Assembly: GCA_014169315.1 (NCBI GenBank)
Contig: AP022133.1
Coordinates: 1,240,001 to 1,304,000 of the forward strand
DNA length: 64,000 nt
From: Enterobacter cloacae
GTDB lineage: Bacteria; Pseudomonadota; Gammaproteobacteria; Enterobacterales; Enterobacteriaceae
Direction of reading: 5' to 3'
Numbering within the stretch: the first letter of the stretch is position 1; the number at the start of each line of letters is the position of its first letter. The notes under the pieces were generated by a model. It searched no databases. It was not told where the DNA came from and worked only from the letters and a program-made list of their open reading frames with translations. The translations under genes were made by a program, and so were the position numbers. Below are positions 53,530 through 63,106 of this stretch, one piece after another.

Positions 53530-54318
53530 TTAGCACAATGTGGCGATAATCACCCGGTCGGCGTTGAAATATGCGGTCACCACAGCACCTTCTTCTAATT
53601 CGCTCGCCTCGCTTACCGGAACCGTCGCGCAAAGCGTTTGCCCGTCTGGCAGGGTCATCAGTACCTCACACTGCTCCTCGCCGCGTTCAATATGACTGAT
53701 TGCGCCGTGCAGCTGGTTGTCCGCGTGCTTTGCGCGCTCGGGGTTGCGGGTGATATTGACCCACGGTGCCTTGAGCAAAACCAGCACCTCTTTGCCTTCA
53801 TCCAGCCCGAGGCGATGTCCGCTCTGTGCCGTCACCGCGGCCTTCAGGCGAGTGGTGCCATCGGCAAGTAAGATCTCAATGTGCTGCTGCACCTGGGAAT
53901 TATCGCGTGCCGTTACCGTACCAAACCACTGGTTGCGGGCGCTGGTCTGTAACGAGAAGCGGGAAATGGCCGCCAACAGGCTATCCAGCGGGAGGTTATC
54001 GTTGTCACTGAGTACATCAAAGGCTTTTTGCTGGATCTGCCCCAGCAGATCGTAAAGCTGAATCAGGCGCTGGCCGTAACGGGTCACTACCGCGCCGCCG
54101 CCACCTTTGCCGCCCGTTGCCCTGTCAACCAGCGTTTGTTCGCTCAGGGTGTTCATGTCGTTGATCGCATCCCAGGCGCTTTTATAGCTGATGCCTGCGT
54201 TCTTAGCACCCTGGCTAATTGAGCCGGTTTGTTCTATCTGTTTAAGCAGGGCAATACGTCGTGGGTCGGCGAAAAGCTTCTGCTGAAGTCGTAGGGTGAG
54301 GAGGATTTCGGCCTGCAT
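53530..54318 (-). CDS. modE: Molybdate-responsive regulator ModE
   Basis: A 262-aa dimeric regulator. Start MQAEILLTLRLQQKLFADP as in E. coli; a longer frame opens 22 codons earlier. N-terminal winged helix with SISQGAKNAGISYKSAWD and the Gly loop ATGGKGGGGAVVTRYG; C-terminal tandem molybdate-binding MOP domains (SARNQWFGTVTARDN; LLKAPWVNIT). It represses modABC when molybdate is bound. A palindromic ModE box lies upstream of modA. Confidence 0.95.
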   Translation of the reverse strand: MQAEILLTLRLQQKLFADPRRIALLKQIEQTGSISQGAKNAGISYKSAWDAINDMNTLSEQTLVDRATGGKGGGGAVVTRYGQRLIQLYDLLGQIQQKAFDVLSDNDNLPLDSLLAAISRFSLQTSARNQWFGTVTARDNSQVQQHIEILLADGTTRLKAAVTAQSGHRLGLDEGKEVLVLLKAPWVNITRNPERAKHADNQLHGAISHIERGEEQCEVLMTLPDGQTLCATVPVSEASELEEGAVVTAYFNADRVIIATLC

Positions 54319-54446
54319 AACAATGTCCTGGCAAAAAAACGTATTGTGACCCAAATGACGTAGTGCGCAAAGTACACCGCACAAAAGGGGATGTTTTTCT
54401 CACTTTTCAGGGTAGAATAAGCCATTCACAATATCTGGAGAAAACC

Positions 54447-54596
54447 ATGTTAGAGTTGTTGAAAAGTCTGGTATTCGCCGTGATCATGGTACCAGTAGTG
54501 ATGGCTATCATCCTCGGTGCCATCTACGGCCTGGGTGAAGTGTTCAACGTCTTTTCGAACATTGGTCACAGAGACCAGCCTAAAAAGCAGCATTAA
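54447..54596 (+). CDS. acrZ: AcrZ, small accessory protein of the AcrAB-TolC pump
   Basis: A 49-aa membrane protein ([19 protein letters not shown]...), matching E. coli AcrZ (YbhT). A CTGGAG site precedes the ATG. One long helix then a polar tail ending [10 protein letters not shown]. It binds AcrB and alters drug export. A strong terminator follows. Confidence 0.95.
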   Translation: MLELLKSLVFAVIMVPVVMAIILGAIYGLGEVFNVFSNIGHRDQPKKQH

Positions 54597-54603
54597 TTCC
54601 CCA

Positions 54604-54632
54604 CAAAACGCCCGGCTTGCCCGGGCGTTTTG
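54604..54632 (+). terminator. Terminator after acrZ
   Basis: CAAAACGCCCGG, short loop, CCGGGCGTTTTG: a 12-bp stem with U run. Confidence 0.9.
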
Positions 54633-54730
54633 CTCTCAAGTTTTTCTTCCTTTCGCCGATATTTATTTCTGTAGCGCATATGTTTACTCATTAATCGGTA
54701 CGATTTAACGCTAGGATATCCCTGTCGTTA

Positions 54731-54756
54731 TCGTTATATTTATAAATATATAACGA
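54731..54756. promoter_or_regulatory. ModE box upstream of modA
   Basis: A palindrome CGTTATAT (54732-54739) and ATATAACG (54748-54755) around an AT-rich centre, 17 bases before the modA start. It matches the E. coli ModE operator style at the modABC promoter. Confidence 0.85.
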
Positions 54757-54772
54757 CACACAGGAGCTACAA

Positions 54773-55546
54773 ATGGCACGTACATGGGTACGCCTTTTCG
54801 CAGGGGCAACGCTGACGTTCACTCTCGCCGGACACGCGCTGGCTGATGAAAATAAAATTACGGTCTTTGCGGCGGCGTCGCTGACCAATGCGATGCAGGA
54901 TATTGCAGCTGAGTACAAGAAAGAGAAGAACGTAGAGGTTGTCTCCTCTTTTGCTTCGTCTTCTACACTGGCTCGCCAGATTGAAGCGGGCGCACCTGCC
55001 GATCTGTTTATTTCGGCAGACCAGAAGTGGATGGATTACGCCGCTGAGAAAAAATCCATTGATACGGCAACCCGTGAAACGCTGCTGGGTAATAGCCTTG
55101 TTGTGGTGGCACCAAAATCCAGTACGCAGGGCGACATCACCATCAACAAAGACACTCCCTGGATCCGCCTGCTGAACGGTGGGCGTCTGGCGGTAGGCGA
55201 TCCGGAACACGTTCCGGCGGGAATTTACGCCAAAGAGGCGCTGCAAAAACTGGGGGCATGGCAGACACTGTCCCCGAAACTGGCTCCGGCTGAAGACGTG
55301 CGCGGCGCGCTGGCACTGGTAGAACGTAACGAAGCCCCGCTGGGGATTGTGTACGGTTCTGATGCCATTGCCAGCAAAGGTGTGAAGGTGGTGGGGACGT
55401 TCCCGGAAGACTCCCACAAGAAAGTGGAATACCCTGTTGCGATTGTTGATGGACATAAAAATGCGACGGTGACGGCCTTCTGTGACTATCTGAAGGGGCC
55501 GCAGGCGTCTGCAATCTTTAAACGTTATGGATTCACGACTCACTAA
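54773..55546 (+). CDS. modA: Molybdate ABC transporter, periplasmic binding protein
   Basis: A 257-aa periplasmic protein. Signal peptide MARTWVRLFAGATLTFTLAG ending near HALA (about residue 24). The mature part has ITVFAAASLTNAMQDIAAEY and SSFASSSTLARQIEAGAPAD, whose serines bind molybdate or tungstate. AGGAG precedes the ATG. The stop shares a base with the modB ATG. Confidence 0.96.
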   Translation: MARTWVRLFAGATLTFTLAGHALADENKITVFAAASLTNAMQDIAAEYKKEKNVEVVSSFASSSTLARQIEAGAPADLFISADQKWMDYAAEKKSIDTATRETLLGNSLVVVAPKSSTQGDITINKDTPWIRLLNGGRLAVGDPEHVPAGIYAKEALQKLGAWQTLSPKLAPAEDVRGALALVERNEAPLGIVYGSDAIASKGVKVVGTFPEDSHKKVEYPVAIVDGHKNATVTAFCDYLKGPQASAIFKRYGFTTH

Positions 55547-56235
55547 TGATATTGACCGATCCTGAATGGCAGGCTGTGCTGCTGAGCCTTAAAGTTTCTT
55601 CCCTGGCGGTAGCGCTGAGTTTGCCCTTTGGGATCTTCTTTGCCTGGTTACTGGTTCGCTGTAAATTTCCAGGCAAAGCCCTGCTTGATAGTGTTCTTCA
55701 TCTTCCCCTTGTCTTGCCGCCCGTCGTGGTCGGTTATCTGCTGTTAATTTCGATGGGCCGACGTGGGTTTATCGGTGAATGGTTATATGACTGGTTTGGA
55801 CTGACGCTTGCCTTCAGCTGGCGTGGTGCGGTTCTGGCGGCTGCGGTGATGTCATTCCCGCTGATGGTCAGGGCGATTCGCCTGGCGCTGGAAGGTGTTG
55901 ATCTTAAGCTCGAACAGGCGGCCCGTACGCTGGGTGCCGGGCGCTGGCGCGTCTTTTTCACCATTACGCTCCCGCTCACGCTGCCGGGTATTATTGTTGG
56001 TACGGTGCTGGGGTTTGCCCGTTCGCTCGGGGAGTTTGGTGCCACCATTACTTTTGTGTCGAACATTCCCGGTGAAACGCGCACCATTCCGTCGGCCATG
56101 TATACCCTGATCCAGACGCCGGGCGGTGAAGGTGCAGCGGCGCGGCTGTGCGTGATTTCGATTGTGCTGGCGCTGGGCTCTCTGCTGGTGTCTGAATGGC
56201 TGGCGCGCATCAGCCGTGAGCGAATGGGGAAATAG
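55546..56235 (+). CDS. modB: Molybdate ABC transporter, permease
   Basis: A 229-aa inner-membrane permease with about five membrane segments and the EAA loop [21 protein letters not shown]. It overlaps modA by one base. Forms the ModB2C2 complex. Confidence 0.96.
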   Translation: MILTDPEWQAVLLSLKVSSLAVALSLPFGIFFAWLLVRCKFPGKALLDSVLHLPLVLPPVVVGYLLLISMGRRGFIGEWLYDWFGLTLAFSWRGAVLAAAVMSFPLMVRAIRLALEGVDLKLEQAARTLGAGRWRVFFTITLPLTLPGIIVGTVLGFARSLGEFGATITFVSNIPGETRTIPSAMYTLIQTPGGEGAAARLCVISIVLALGSLLVSEWLARISRERMGK

Positions 56236-56237
56236 CC

Positions 56238-57296
56238 ATGCTGGAACTGAATTTCACCCAGACGCTGGGAAGCCACTGCCTGACGCTTAACGAAACGCTG
56301 CCCGCGAGCGGTATTACGGCAATTTTCGGCGTCTCCGGAGCGGGGAAAACCTCGCTGATTAATGCTATTAGCGGCCTGACGCGACCGCAGTCAGGCCGCA
56401 TTGTATTGAATGACCGCGTCTTAAATGACGTGGAAAACAAAATTTACCTGTCGCCGGATAAACGCCGCATTGGCTACGTTTTCCAGGATGCCCGCTTATT
56501 CCCGCACTACAGCGTTCGCGGCAATCTGCGCTACGGCATGGCGAAAAGCATGGCTGCACAGTTTGATAAGCTGGTGGCGCTTCTGGGGATTGAAGCGTTG
56601 CTTGAGCGGCTGCCTTCCTCCCTTTCTGGCGGTGAGAAACAGCGCGTGGCGATAGGGCGCGCACTGCTGACTGCGCCGGAACTGCTGCTACTTGACGAGC
56701 CGCTGGCGTCGCTGGATCTGCCGCGTAAGCGTGAGCTGTTGCCGTATCTGCAACGTCTGGCGCGTGAAATCAATATCCCGATGCTCTACGTCAGCCATTC
56801 ACTGGACGAAATTCTGCATCTGGCAGACAAAGTGCTGGTGCTGGAAGACGGCAGCGTGAAGGCGTTCGGCAATCTGGAAGAGGTGTGGGGCAGTAGCGTG
56901 ATGCACCCGTGGCTGCCGAAGGAGCAGCAGAGCAGCATCCTGAAGGTGAGCGTTCTGGAACATCACCCGCACTACGCCATGACGGCACTGGCGCTGGGCG
57001 ATCAGCATCTGTGGGTCAATAAGATTGATAAACCGTTGCAGTCCGCGCTGCGGATCCGCATTCAGGCGTCGGATGTTTCCCTTGTGCTGCAACCACCGCT
57101 GCAAACCAGTATCCGTAACATTCTGCGCGCAAAAGTTGCGCAGTGTTTTGATGATAATGGTCAGGTTGAAGTACAGCTGGAGGTGGGCAGCAAGACGCTC
57201 TGGGCGCGCATTAGCCCGTGGGCCAGAGATGAGTTAGGGATCAAACCTGGCCTGTGGCTCTATGCGCAAATCAAAAGCGTTTCCATTACCACCTGA
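56238..57296 (+). CDS. modC: Molybdate ABC transporter, ATPase
   Basis: A 352-aa ATPase. Walker [18 protein letters not shown], signature [16 protein letters not shown], Walker [13 protein letters not shown], and a C-terminal MOP regulatory domain ([14 protein letters not shown] onward). It starts two bases after modB and closes modABC. Confidence 0.97.
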   Translation: MLELNFTQTLGSHCLTLNETLPASGITAIFGVSGAGKTSLINAISGLTRPQSGRIVLNDRVLNDVENKIYLSPDKRRIGYVFQDARLFPHYSVRGNLRYGMAKSMAAQFDKLVALLGIEALLERLPSSLSGGEKQRVAIGRALLTAPELLLLDEPLASLDLPRKRELLPYLQRLAREINIPMLYVSHSLDEILHLADKVLVLEDGSVKAFGNLEEVWGSSVMHPWLPKEQQSSILKVSVLEHHPHYAMTALALGDQHLWVNKIDKPLQSALRIRIQASDVSLVLQPPLQTSIRNILRAKVAQCFDDNGQVEVQLEVGSKTLWARISPWARDELGIKPGLWLYAQIKSVSITT

Positions 57297-57905
57297 TTAC
57301 AGCAGGTGGCTATAGATATACTGCGCGATGCTGTCGGTTGTGTTATCGCCAATCACCACGTTGGCGCGGGCTTTCACCGCGTCATCTGCGTTACCCATCG
57401 CCACACCCGTCCCGGCGGCTTCCAGCATGCTGATGTCGTTGTAGTTGTCACCAAAGGCCACGACATCCTGCATCGACCAGCCCTGTGATTCCACGAACTG
57501 CGTCAGACGTTTACCTTTGCTGTTACCTTTACGGGCAATATCTACCTGATCGTGCCAGGACCATTCGCATTCCAGACCCAGTGTCTGTTCAACGTGTTTC
57601 GTGAAAGCATTCAGTTTGCTGGTGTCTTCATCCGTCAGGGCGAATTTCCAGATAGCATCAACATCCTGGGCCGCCTGGCGCAGGGAGGACACCTGAGTAA
57701 AGACAGGGCGTTGCACTTCCGGCAGCGACAACGCCCAGTTGTTGGTGCGGGTCACGTGGCCGGTAGGGCGCTCATACACCATCGCGTTATCCACATACAT
57801 CAGGCCGTGAATGGCATGTTCATCCAGCAAATCAATCAGCTGCAGAGCCTGAGGTACGGGCAGTGGATCGGACTCTAAAACCTTTTTTGCTTTATAATCA
57901 TACAA
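57297..57905 (-). pseudogene. ybhA: HAD-family sugar phosphatase YbhA, N-terminus cut off
   Basis: About 203 codons remain, from LYDYKAKKVLESDPLP to the stop beside modC. The first 70 or so residues, including the catalytic DLDGTL Asp box, are missing; homology ends sharply at 57905 and foreign AT-rich sequence begins. The remaining motifs include the HAD loop GNSKGKRLTQFVESQG and VAFGDNYNDISMLEAAG. In E. coli YbhA dephosphorylates pyridoxal phosphate and sugar phosphates. Without the nucleophile it cannot be active; the 5' part should lie past the right end of the element, beyond this window. Confidence 0.93.
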
Positions 57906-57946
57906 ATGTGTTATGCTTATACAAACAAAAATTAGAAGGTTTAACA
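57891..57946. other. Left junction (attL) of the ybhA-integrated element
   Basis: ybhA codons for YDYK (57891-57902) are followed at once by element sequence and the recombinase promoter and ribosome site (AGAAGG at 57934). The exact core cannot be set without the right junction. Confidence 0.7.
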
Positions 57947-59760
57947 TGAAAAAAGTATTTGTGTATCATCGTGTTAGCTCGGATCAGCAGCTCGACGGGT
58001 CAGGTATCGCACGCCAAGCTGAACTATTAGAAGGCTACTTAGAGCGTACTGGCATTTGTGCGGAAATGGATGATCCAGCCCCAGTAGTACTATCGGATCA
58101 AGGTGTCTCAGCCTTTAAGGGTTTAAACATCTCTGAGGGTGAGTTAGGGGCATGGATGGAACAAGTACATAATGGTATGTGGGATAGTTCTATATTGGTA
58201 GTGGAATCTATAGACCGCTTTAGCCGCCAGAACCCGTTTGATGTGATGGGTTACATCAATGCTCTAATGGCACATAACGTAGCTATTCATGATGTAATGG
58301 CTAACATAGTTATCAGCCGTAGTAATTCTAAAGATCTACCTTTTGTAATGATGAATGCTCAACGGGCATATGATGAATCTAAGTATAAAAGTGATCGTAT
58401 TCGTAAAGGGTGGGCGAAGAAACGCGAACAAGCATTCAACAAAGGTACTATAGTAACTAATAAACGTCCTCAATGGATCGAAGTAGAAAATGATAAGTAT
58501 GTGCTTAATCATAAAGCGGCAGTAGTTAAAGAGATATTTGCTCTTTATCAAACTGGCATGGGATGCCCCACGATTGCTAAACAACTTCAAACGAAAGAAG
58601 GTGAGCAATATAAATTTAATCGTCCGTGGACTGGTGAGCTTGTACATAAAATTCTTACTAATCGCCGTGTAACTGGTAAGATTTTCATTTCAGAAATCAT
58701 CCGTAACCATGATGATATTGAAAATCCAGTAACTCAGAAAAAGTACGATATGGACGTGTACCCTGTAGTAATTAGTGAAGATGAATTTGAATTAGTACAG
58801 GAATTGCTAAAGTCTCGTCGTCCTAATGCTGGACGTGTTACCGTGAAGAAAGACGGACAGGAAGAAGTACTGATTAAAAGTAATTTGTTTAGTGGTATCG
58901 CTCGTTGTACTGAATGCGGCGGGCCAATGTATCATAATGTGGTTCGTGCTAAACGTACACCAAAGAAAGGCGATCCAAAAATCGAGGAATATAGATACAT
59001 TCGTTGCCTCAATGAACGTGATGGACTTTGCGAAAATAAAGCTATGACCTATGAAACAGTAGAGCATTTTGTAGTAGAGCATTTATTAGGCATGGATCTA
59101 AACACTGTGATTAAAGAACAAGAATTCAATCCTGAAATTGAAGTGATACGTATTCAAATTGATCAAGTTAAGGATCAGATCACTAACTATGAAAATGGTA
59201 TTGAACGGCGTAAAAGTGCTGGTAAAGCTGTCTCTTTTGAAATGCGGGAAGAATTGGATGATGCCAAGTTAGAATTAGAACAGTTATTAGCACGTCAGGC
59301 TTCATTAGCTACAGTACAAGTAGATTTACCAGTACTACAGGATGTTAACGTTACTGAATTATATAATGTGAATAACGTCGACATACGCACACGTTATGAG
59401 AATGAACTTAACAAGATTGTTTCTAATATTCGTCTAAAGCGTAACGGCAATTTTTACACAATTGACATTATCTACAAGCAGAACGAGCTGAAAAGGCATG
59501 TCCTTTTTATAGAGAATAAGAAGAAAGAACAAAAGTTAATCAGTGAGGTGATCATTGAAAATGTTGATGGTGCTAAATTCTATTACACACCATCTTTCGT
59601 AATTAGTGTTAAAGATGGTGAGATCCGTTTTCAGCAGACTAAAGAAGATCTTACAATCATTGATTATTCGCTATTGCTGAACTATGTAGATGCTGTAGAT
59701 CGATGTGATGCCGTAGGTGTTTGGATGCGAAACAATATGAGTTTCTTATTCACTAAGTAA
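57946..59760 (+). CDS. Large serine recombinase (integrase)
   Basis: A 604-aa recombinase. Start MKKVFVYHRVSSDQQ follows AGAAGG; S11 is the likely nucleophile, with the arginine motif IDRFSRQNPFDVMG near 100. The Recombinase domain follows (about 165-320: GWAKKREQAFNKGTIVTN; WTGELVHKILTNRRVTG), then a zinc ribbon (ARCTECGGPMYHNV ... YIRCLNERDGLCENK) and a coiled coil (about 400-450: QIDQVKDQITNYENG). Length and order fit integrases that need an accessory factor only for excision. AT-rich, unlike flanking host genes. It starts next to the ybhA junction and reads inward. Confidence 0.95.
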   Translation: MKKVFVYHRVSSDQQLDGSGIARQAELLEGYLERTGICAEMDDPAPVVLSDQGVSAFKGLNISEGELGAWMEQVHNGMWDSSILVVESIDRFSRQNPFDVMGYINALMAHNVAIHDVMANIVISRSNSKDLPFVMMNAQRAYDESKYKSDRIRKGWAKKREQAFNKGTIVTNKRPQWIEVENDKYVLNHKAAVVKEIFALYQTGMGCPTIAKQLQTKEGEQYKFNRPWTGELVHKILTNRRVTGKIFISEIIRNHDDIENPVTQKKYDMDVYPVVISEDEFELVQELLKSRRPNAGRVTVKKDGQEEVLIKSNLFSGIARCTECGGPMYHNVVRAKRTPKKGDPKIEEYRYIRCLNERDGLCENKAMTYETVEHFVVEHLLGMDLNTVIKEQEFNPEIEVIRIQIDQVKDQITNYENGIERRKSAGKAVSFEMREELDDAKLELEQLLARQASLATVQVDLPVLQDVNVTELYNVNNVDIRTRYENELNKIVSNIRLKRNGNFYTIDIIYKQNELKRHVLFIENKKKEQKLISEVIIENVDGAKFYYTPSFVISVKDGEIRFQQTKEDLTIIDYSLLLNYVDAVDRCDAVGVWMRNNMSFLFTK

Positions 59761-60428
59761 CGAGTATCCTAAACATAAAACGAAAGAAACCTCTTAATTG
59801 ACTTGTAACGTCAGCAGAGCCATCAAAAATGCGATTTTAGAATCTTGCTTCAGCCGTGAAGATTTTTTGAAAAATACAAAGTTGAGTAATGATAGTATTT
59901 CTCTTTTGAAAATGTAACTAACAATCGTTACATGTATTTTTGTGATAAATCTAACGTTACTTCCAAAGTACATAGTGATGCACTTGAAAGTAGTCTATAG
60001 TTAAATTGACAATAATAATAATGTAGTATCAGTTGAGTAGTTAGCAGTACTTTGATGATAGTTGTCATGGGACGTAAGCGAAATACGATACATTTTTTTG
60101 CCCTGCTAGTATTTGATGGTATTAGCAGGGTGTATTTATGTTTGAACAACACTAGTAAAGCTAACTATTTATAACGTTGAATAGTCAAGCCATCATAAAT
60201 CGCAAGGCAGACTATCTAACTTTCCGATAAGTATTTGATTATTTTAAAAACAAGATTTTACGTTTTAAGTTTAATTTTGGCCTCGTGTACGTTCGTATGC
60301 GGGGCTTTTTCGTATATGGTAATGCGTTGGTGTGGGTTTGTAATAGAGCCTCTCAAAACGCGTCACAGCAAAGATTTGCGTTAAGTGATTCGTGAGGGTG
60401 ACTGATATTAGGCGATGTGAGATTTTTC

Positions 60429-60458
60429 TTGGTGAAAAAACCTTCTATTTGATATAAT
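60429..60458 (+). promoter_or_regulatory. Promoter of the first candidate RNA
   Basis: TTGGTG (60429-60434), 18-base spacer, TATAAT (60453-60458, perfect -10). Confidence 0.5.
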
Positions 60459-60464
60459 ACCAAT

Positions 60465-60573
60465 CAAGCCAAAACTCCTGTTGGTGAAAGGTAGAGGTTG
60501 CCGCCTCTACCGTTTGCCGACGGTTGAAGGTACATTACCTTCTTATAGCCCCTGAAAAGATTCAGGGGCTATA
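60465..60573 (+). ncRNA. Candidate structured RNA 1
   Basis: Starts about seven bases after a perfect TATAAT. It contains GGTAGAGG-TTGCCG-CCTCTACC (60490-60511), an alternative CCGT-TTGCCG-ACGG (60510-60523) with the same loop hexamer, GAAGGTA-CAT-TACCTTC (60526-60542) and a 13-bp stem TATAGCCCCTGAA-AAGA-TTCAGGGGCTATA (60544-60573). No ribosome site or start codon fits. No poly-U follows the last stem, so it may be a processed or antiterminated RNA, or an untranslated leader of the peptide at 60684. Confidence 0.45.
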
Positions 60574-60683
60574 GTATTGAAATGTTCCAACCTGGTATGT
60601 TCATATCAGTACTTCTATTACAATAACTCACATGATTACGCCTCTTTATATAAATAAATGTATACAATACAGGAGGCGTATAC

Positions 60684-60854
60684 ATGCTAAAGCCATTAAT
60701 TGAAATCTTTCTTTTCCCAATCTACACAATACTAGTATTGATGTTTATGATTCTCACAGTACTAGCACTTCCACTAAAGATACCATTTGTAGAACGTCAC
60801 GTAAGACAACACATAAATAAAAGTACTGATAAATTACGAAAGAAAAAGTCCTAA
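60684..60854 (+). CDS. Small membrane peptide of the element
   Basis: A 56-aa frame with a strong AGGAGG site at 60671-60676. The sequence begins MLKPLIEIFLFPIYTILVLM, one or two hydrophobic helices, and ends with a basic tail (HINKSTDKLRKKKS). I recognise no family. It may be a phage-type inner-membrane peptide or a toxin; neither is shown. Confidence 0.6.
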   Translation: MLKPLIEIFLFPIYTILVLMFMILTVLALPLKIPFVERHVRQHINKSTDKLRKKKS

Positions 60855-60907
60855 GAATTTTGGAACGGGTGATTTTTTCACGGTATAATGTAGGTATCTA
60901 TAAAATA

Positions 60908-60940
60908 TTTGGGACAGACGCAAAAAATGTCCTATAATAT
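60908..60940 (+). promoter_or_regulatory. Promoter of the second candidate RNA
   Basis: TTGGGA, 18-base spacer, TATAAT ending near 60936. The spacer and -35 can pair as GGACA...TGTCC, which could be an operator. Confidence 0.45.
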
Positions 60941-60942
60941 TG

Positions 60943-61091
60943 ATGTGGCTTTCTGAGTGATCGAAAATGTTCACCTAGCCGAACTGCGAAGCATAATTCC
61001 ATTTCTCCAGCCATCAGAGACTAAATAGATGGTAACATTATAATTCTCCTATATTGCTAAAGTATAGCCCCCTAAAAGGGCTATCTTTTTT
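60943..61091 (+). ncRNA. Candidate small RNA 2 with terminator
   Basis: A stretch of about 150 bases between a TTGGGA/TATAAT promoter and a rho-independent terminator, with no credible ribosome site plus frame. Internal pairing includes CCATC...GATGG (about 61012-61032). It ends in ATAGCCC-CCTAAAA-GGGCTAT followed by CTTTTTT. Confidence 0.45.
61064..61091 (+). terminator. Rho-independent terminator in the element
   Basis: ATAGCCC (61064-61070), loop CCTAAAA, GGGCTAT (61078-61084), then CTTTTTT. Confidence 0.82.
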
Positions 61092-61139
61092 GCTTGGGAT
61101 AAATAACGTATACGTATACAAATCACATGAGTTAATTAA

Positions 61140-61313
61140 ATGAAGAATAATAAATCTAAGGATAGAAAAGATAACGTAATAACCGCACGTTTATCTAATT
61201 CACAGGTTGAAGTACTAAAAAAATTGATTGATGAAGGTAAGGTATCAAAAGGTACTCTATCTTCTGCTGTAGGTTACTTAATTGATCAGTACATTGTACT
61301 AAACAGTAAGTAA
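61140..61313 (+). CDS. Small protein, possible ribbon-helix-helix DNA-binding
   Basis: A 57-aa frame: basic start (MKNNKSKDRKDN), a beta-strand-like VITARLSNSQVEVLKKLID and a following helix (GTLSSAVGYLIDQYIV). This order fits the Arc/CopG ribbon-helix-helix fold. No strong Shine-Dalgarno is seen (GAGTTAATTAAATG). It could regulate the element's genes. Inference from pattern only. Confidence 0.55.
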   Translation: MKNNKSKDRKDNVITARLSNSQVEVLKKLIDEGKVSKGTLSSAVGYLIDQYIVLNSK

Positions 61314-61391
61314 TTAATTGGTTGTCTACTAACCACACAATAAGTAGAAACGCGATTACAGGAAGTAACGCGGGTAATATGGAAGTTATAT

Positions 61392-61865
61392 ATGAAAATA
61401 TGGAAAGAAACGAAATATGAATATTATGTAGTAAGTAATGAAGGTGATGTATTCAATACTAAGACAGAAACACTACTAAAGCTAACCCCTTCAAAATCTA
61501 ATGGGTACTACAAAGTAACACTATCTGTCAAAGGTGGTGATAGTATAACTGTAGAAGTTCATCGACTAATCGCAGAAACTTTTATTGAACGTGATGAATC
61601 ATTGAAATTAGTTGTTGATCATATTGATGGTAATCCTCTAAACAATCACGTGGATAACCTACAATGGATTACACAAAAAGAGAATATGGCAAAAGCGAAA
61701 AATAAACGTAGCTGGAATAGATTCACCGAAGAAGAGAAAGTACAAATTATTGATGCGTGGAATACTGGAAAGTACTCATACATTGGGATTACATCCTACT
61801 TCAATCAACTATGGAACCGAAATACTACACGACATAGTTACACAAGAATTATCAAACAAGCATAA
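61392..61865 (+). CDS. HNH homing-type endonuclease with NUMOD4 motif
   Basis: A 157-aa protein. N-terminal NUMOD4-like region (MKIWKETKYEYYVVSNEGD), then an HNH core: VHRLIAETFI, VVDHIDGNPLNNHVDNLQW and TQKENMAKA. A C-terminal helix-turn-helix-like part (TEEEKVQIIDAWNTGKYSY) probably binds DNA. This is the layout of free-standing phage homing endonucleases. A GGAAG site lies upstream. Confidence 0.88.
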   Translation: MKIWKETKYEYYVVSNEGDVFNTKTETLLKLTPSKSNGYYKVTLSVKGGDSITVEVHRLIAETFIERDESLKLVVDHIDGNPLNNHVDNLQWITQKENMAKAKNKRSWNRFTEEEKVQIIDAWNTGKYSYIGITSYFNQLWNRNTTRHSYTRIIKQA

Positions 61866-61872
61866 TAACTTA

Positions 61873-61900
61873 GGGGCTATCATGTAGGAGTGACAGCCCC
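61873..61900 (+). repeat. Hairpin before the split gene
   Basis: GGGGCT and AGCCCC arms separated by 16 bases, just before an AAGGGGG ribosome site. It echoes the AGCCCC stems at 60544 and 61064. Confidence 0.5.
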
Positions 61901-62239
61901 ATATTAAGGGGGAATTATAATGGCGAGAAAAGAAACAATACACAATAATCAAATGATCCAGAATGAACTACGTTTCATTTGCTTTAATTCACTATCTAGT
62001 GAAGCAAAAGAAGTAATGCGTGGAATAATCCAGGAAAGTACTTTTCTAGGTAAAAACCGTGTACCGGAAGAAGATGTATTTGCGATAGTAAAGAATGCTC
62101 CTGAATTCAGTGAAGTTATGGTATTTGAATATCTAAAACTATTCAGACAGAATAAAAATCAAAACTATCCAGATAGTAAATCATCGCGTGAAAAGTACAA
62201 ACGCATAGCTGATCCTACCCACGTAATATGGACACAGGC

Positions 62240-63106
62240 CTAAGCGAGGTTCTTGTTTTCAAATTGTTCCGGACTGAGGCCGCCACACCAACTGTGCCGC
62301 CGCCACCGATTGTAATCACATTCGATATAATTAAACACCGTTGCCCGCATTATTTCCCGGCTGATAAAGTGTTCTCCATGGATACATTCCACTTTCAGCG
62401 AATGAAAGAAGCTTTCCACGCAGGCATTATCGTAGCAGCAACCTTTTGCGCTCATACTTCCACGCAGATTATGCCGTTTCAGTTGCGCCTGATAATCTGC
62501 TGAACAGTACTGGCCTCCACGGTCCGTGTGAACGATAACGTTCCGGGGCCTCTTACGCCGCCACAGCGCCATCTGCAGGGCATCGCAGGCCAGTTGCGCC
62601 GTCATGCGTGGCGACATTGACCAGCCAATAACGGCACGTGACCACAGGTCAATGACCACTGCCAGATACAGCCAGCCTTCATCTGTACGTAAGTACGTGA
62701 TGTCTCCTGCCCACTTCTGGTTCGGGCCACTGGCGTAAAAATCCTGCTCCAACAGATTTTCTGACACAGGCAGGCCGTGTGCGCGGTAGCTGACCGGGCT
62801 GAACTTCCGGGAGGCCTTTGCCCTCAGTCCCTGACGGCGCAGGCTTGCCGCCACGGTTTTTACGTTAAAGGGGTAACCCTGAGCACGCAGTTCATCCGTC
62901 AGGCGTGGGGCACCGTAACGCTGTTTTGACCGGGTAAAAGCCGCGAGGACAACGCTGTCGCAGTGTTGGCGGAACTGCTGACGCGTGCTTATCCTTGTCC
63001 GCCGCTGACACCACGTATACCAGCCGCTGCGGGCCACCCGGAGCACGCGGCACATTGCTTTGATGCTGAACTCAGCCTGATGTTTTTCAATAAAGACATA
63101 CTTCAT
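62240..63106 (-). CDS. insF: IS3 transposase OrfB
   Basis: A 288-aa integrase-core protein. DDE motif: [18 protein letters not shown] (D), [17 protein letters not shown] (D), [18 protein letters not shown] (E). As far as I can recall it is essentially identical to E. coli IS3 InsF. The OrfAB transposase arises by a -1 frameshift near the overlap with insE. Confidence 0.95.

Larger units (their letters stand above)
59761..60683. other. 0.9-kb gene-poor stretch with several hairpins
   Basis: No convincing gene. Hairpins: GTAAC/GTTAC (59916-59933 region), CCCTGCTA/TAGCAGGG (about 60102-60131), and a terminator-like GCCTCG...GCGGGGC followed by T (about 60279-60310). The last 120 bases hold a promoter and three or four hairpins, listed as a candidate RNA. 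Short open frames on either strand here look random. Confidence 0.6.

Noticed and set aside
57913..57945. Earlier recombinase start (adds MLIQTKIRRFN)
   Set aside because: The ATG at 57946 follows a good AGAAGG site and gives the standard resolvase start; the extension is not family-like.
59928..60152. 74-codon minus-strand frame in the ybhA element
   Set aside because: AT-rich chance frame without a ribosome site, overlapping a hairpin.
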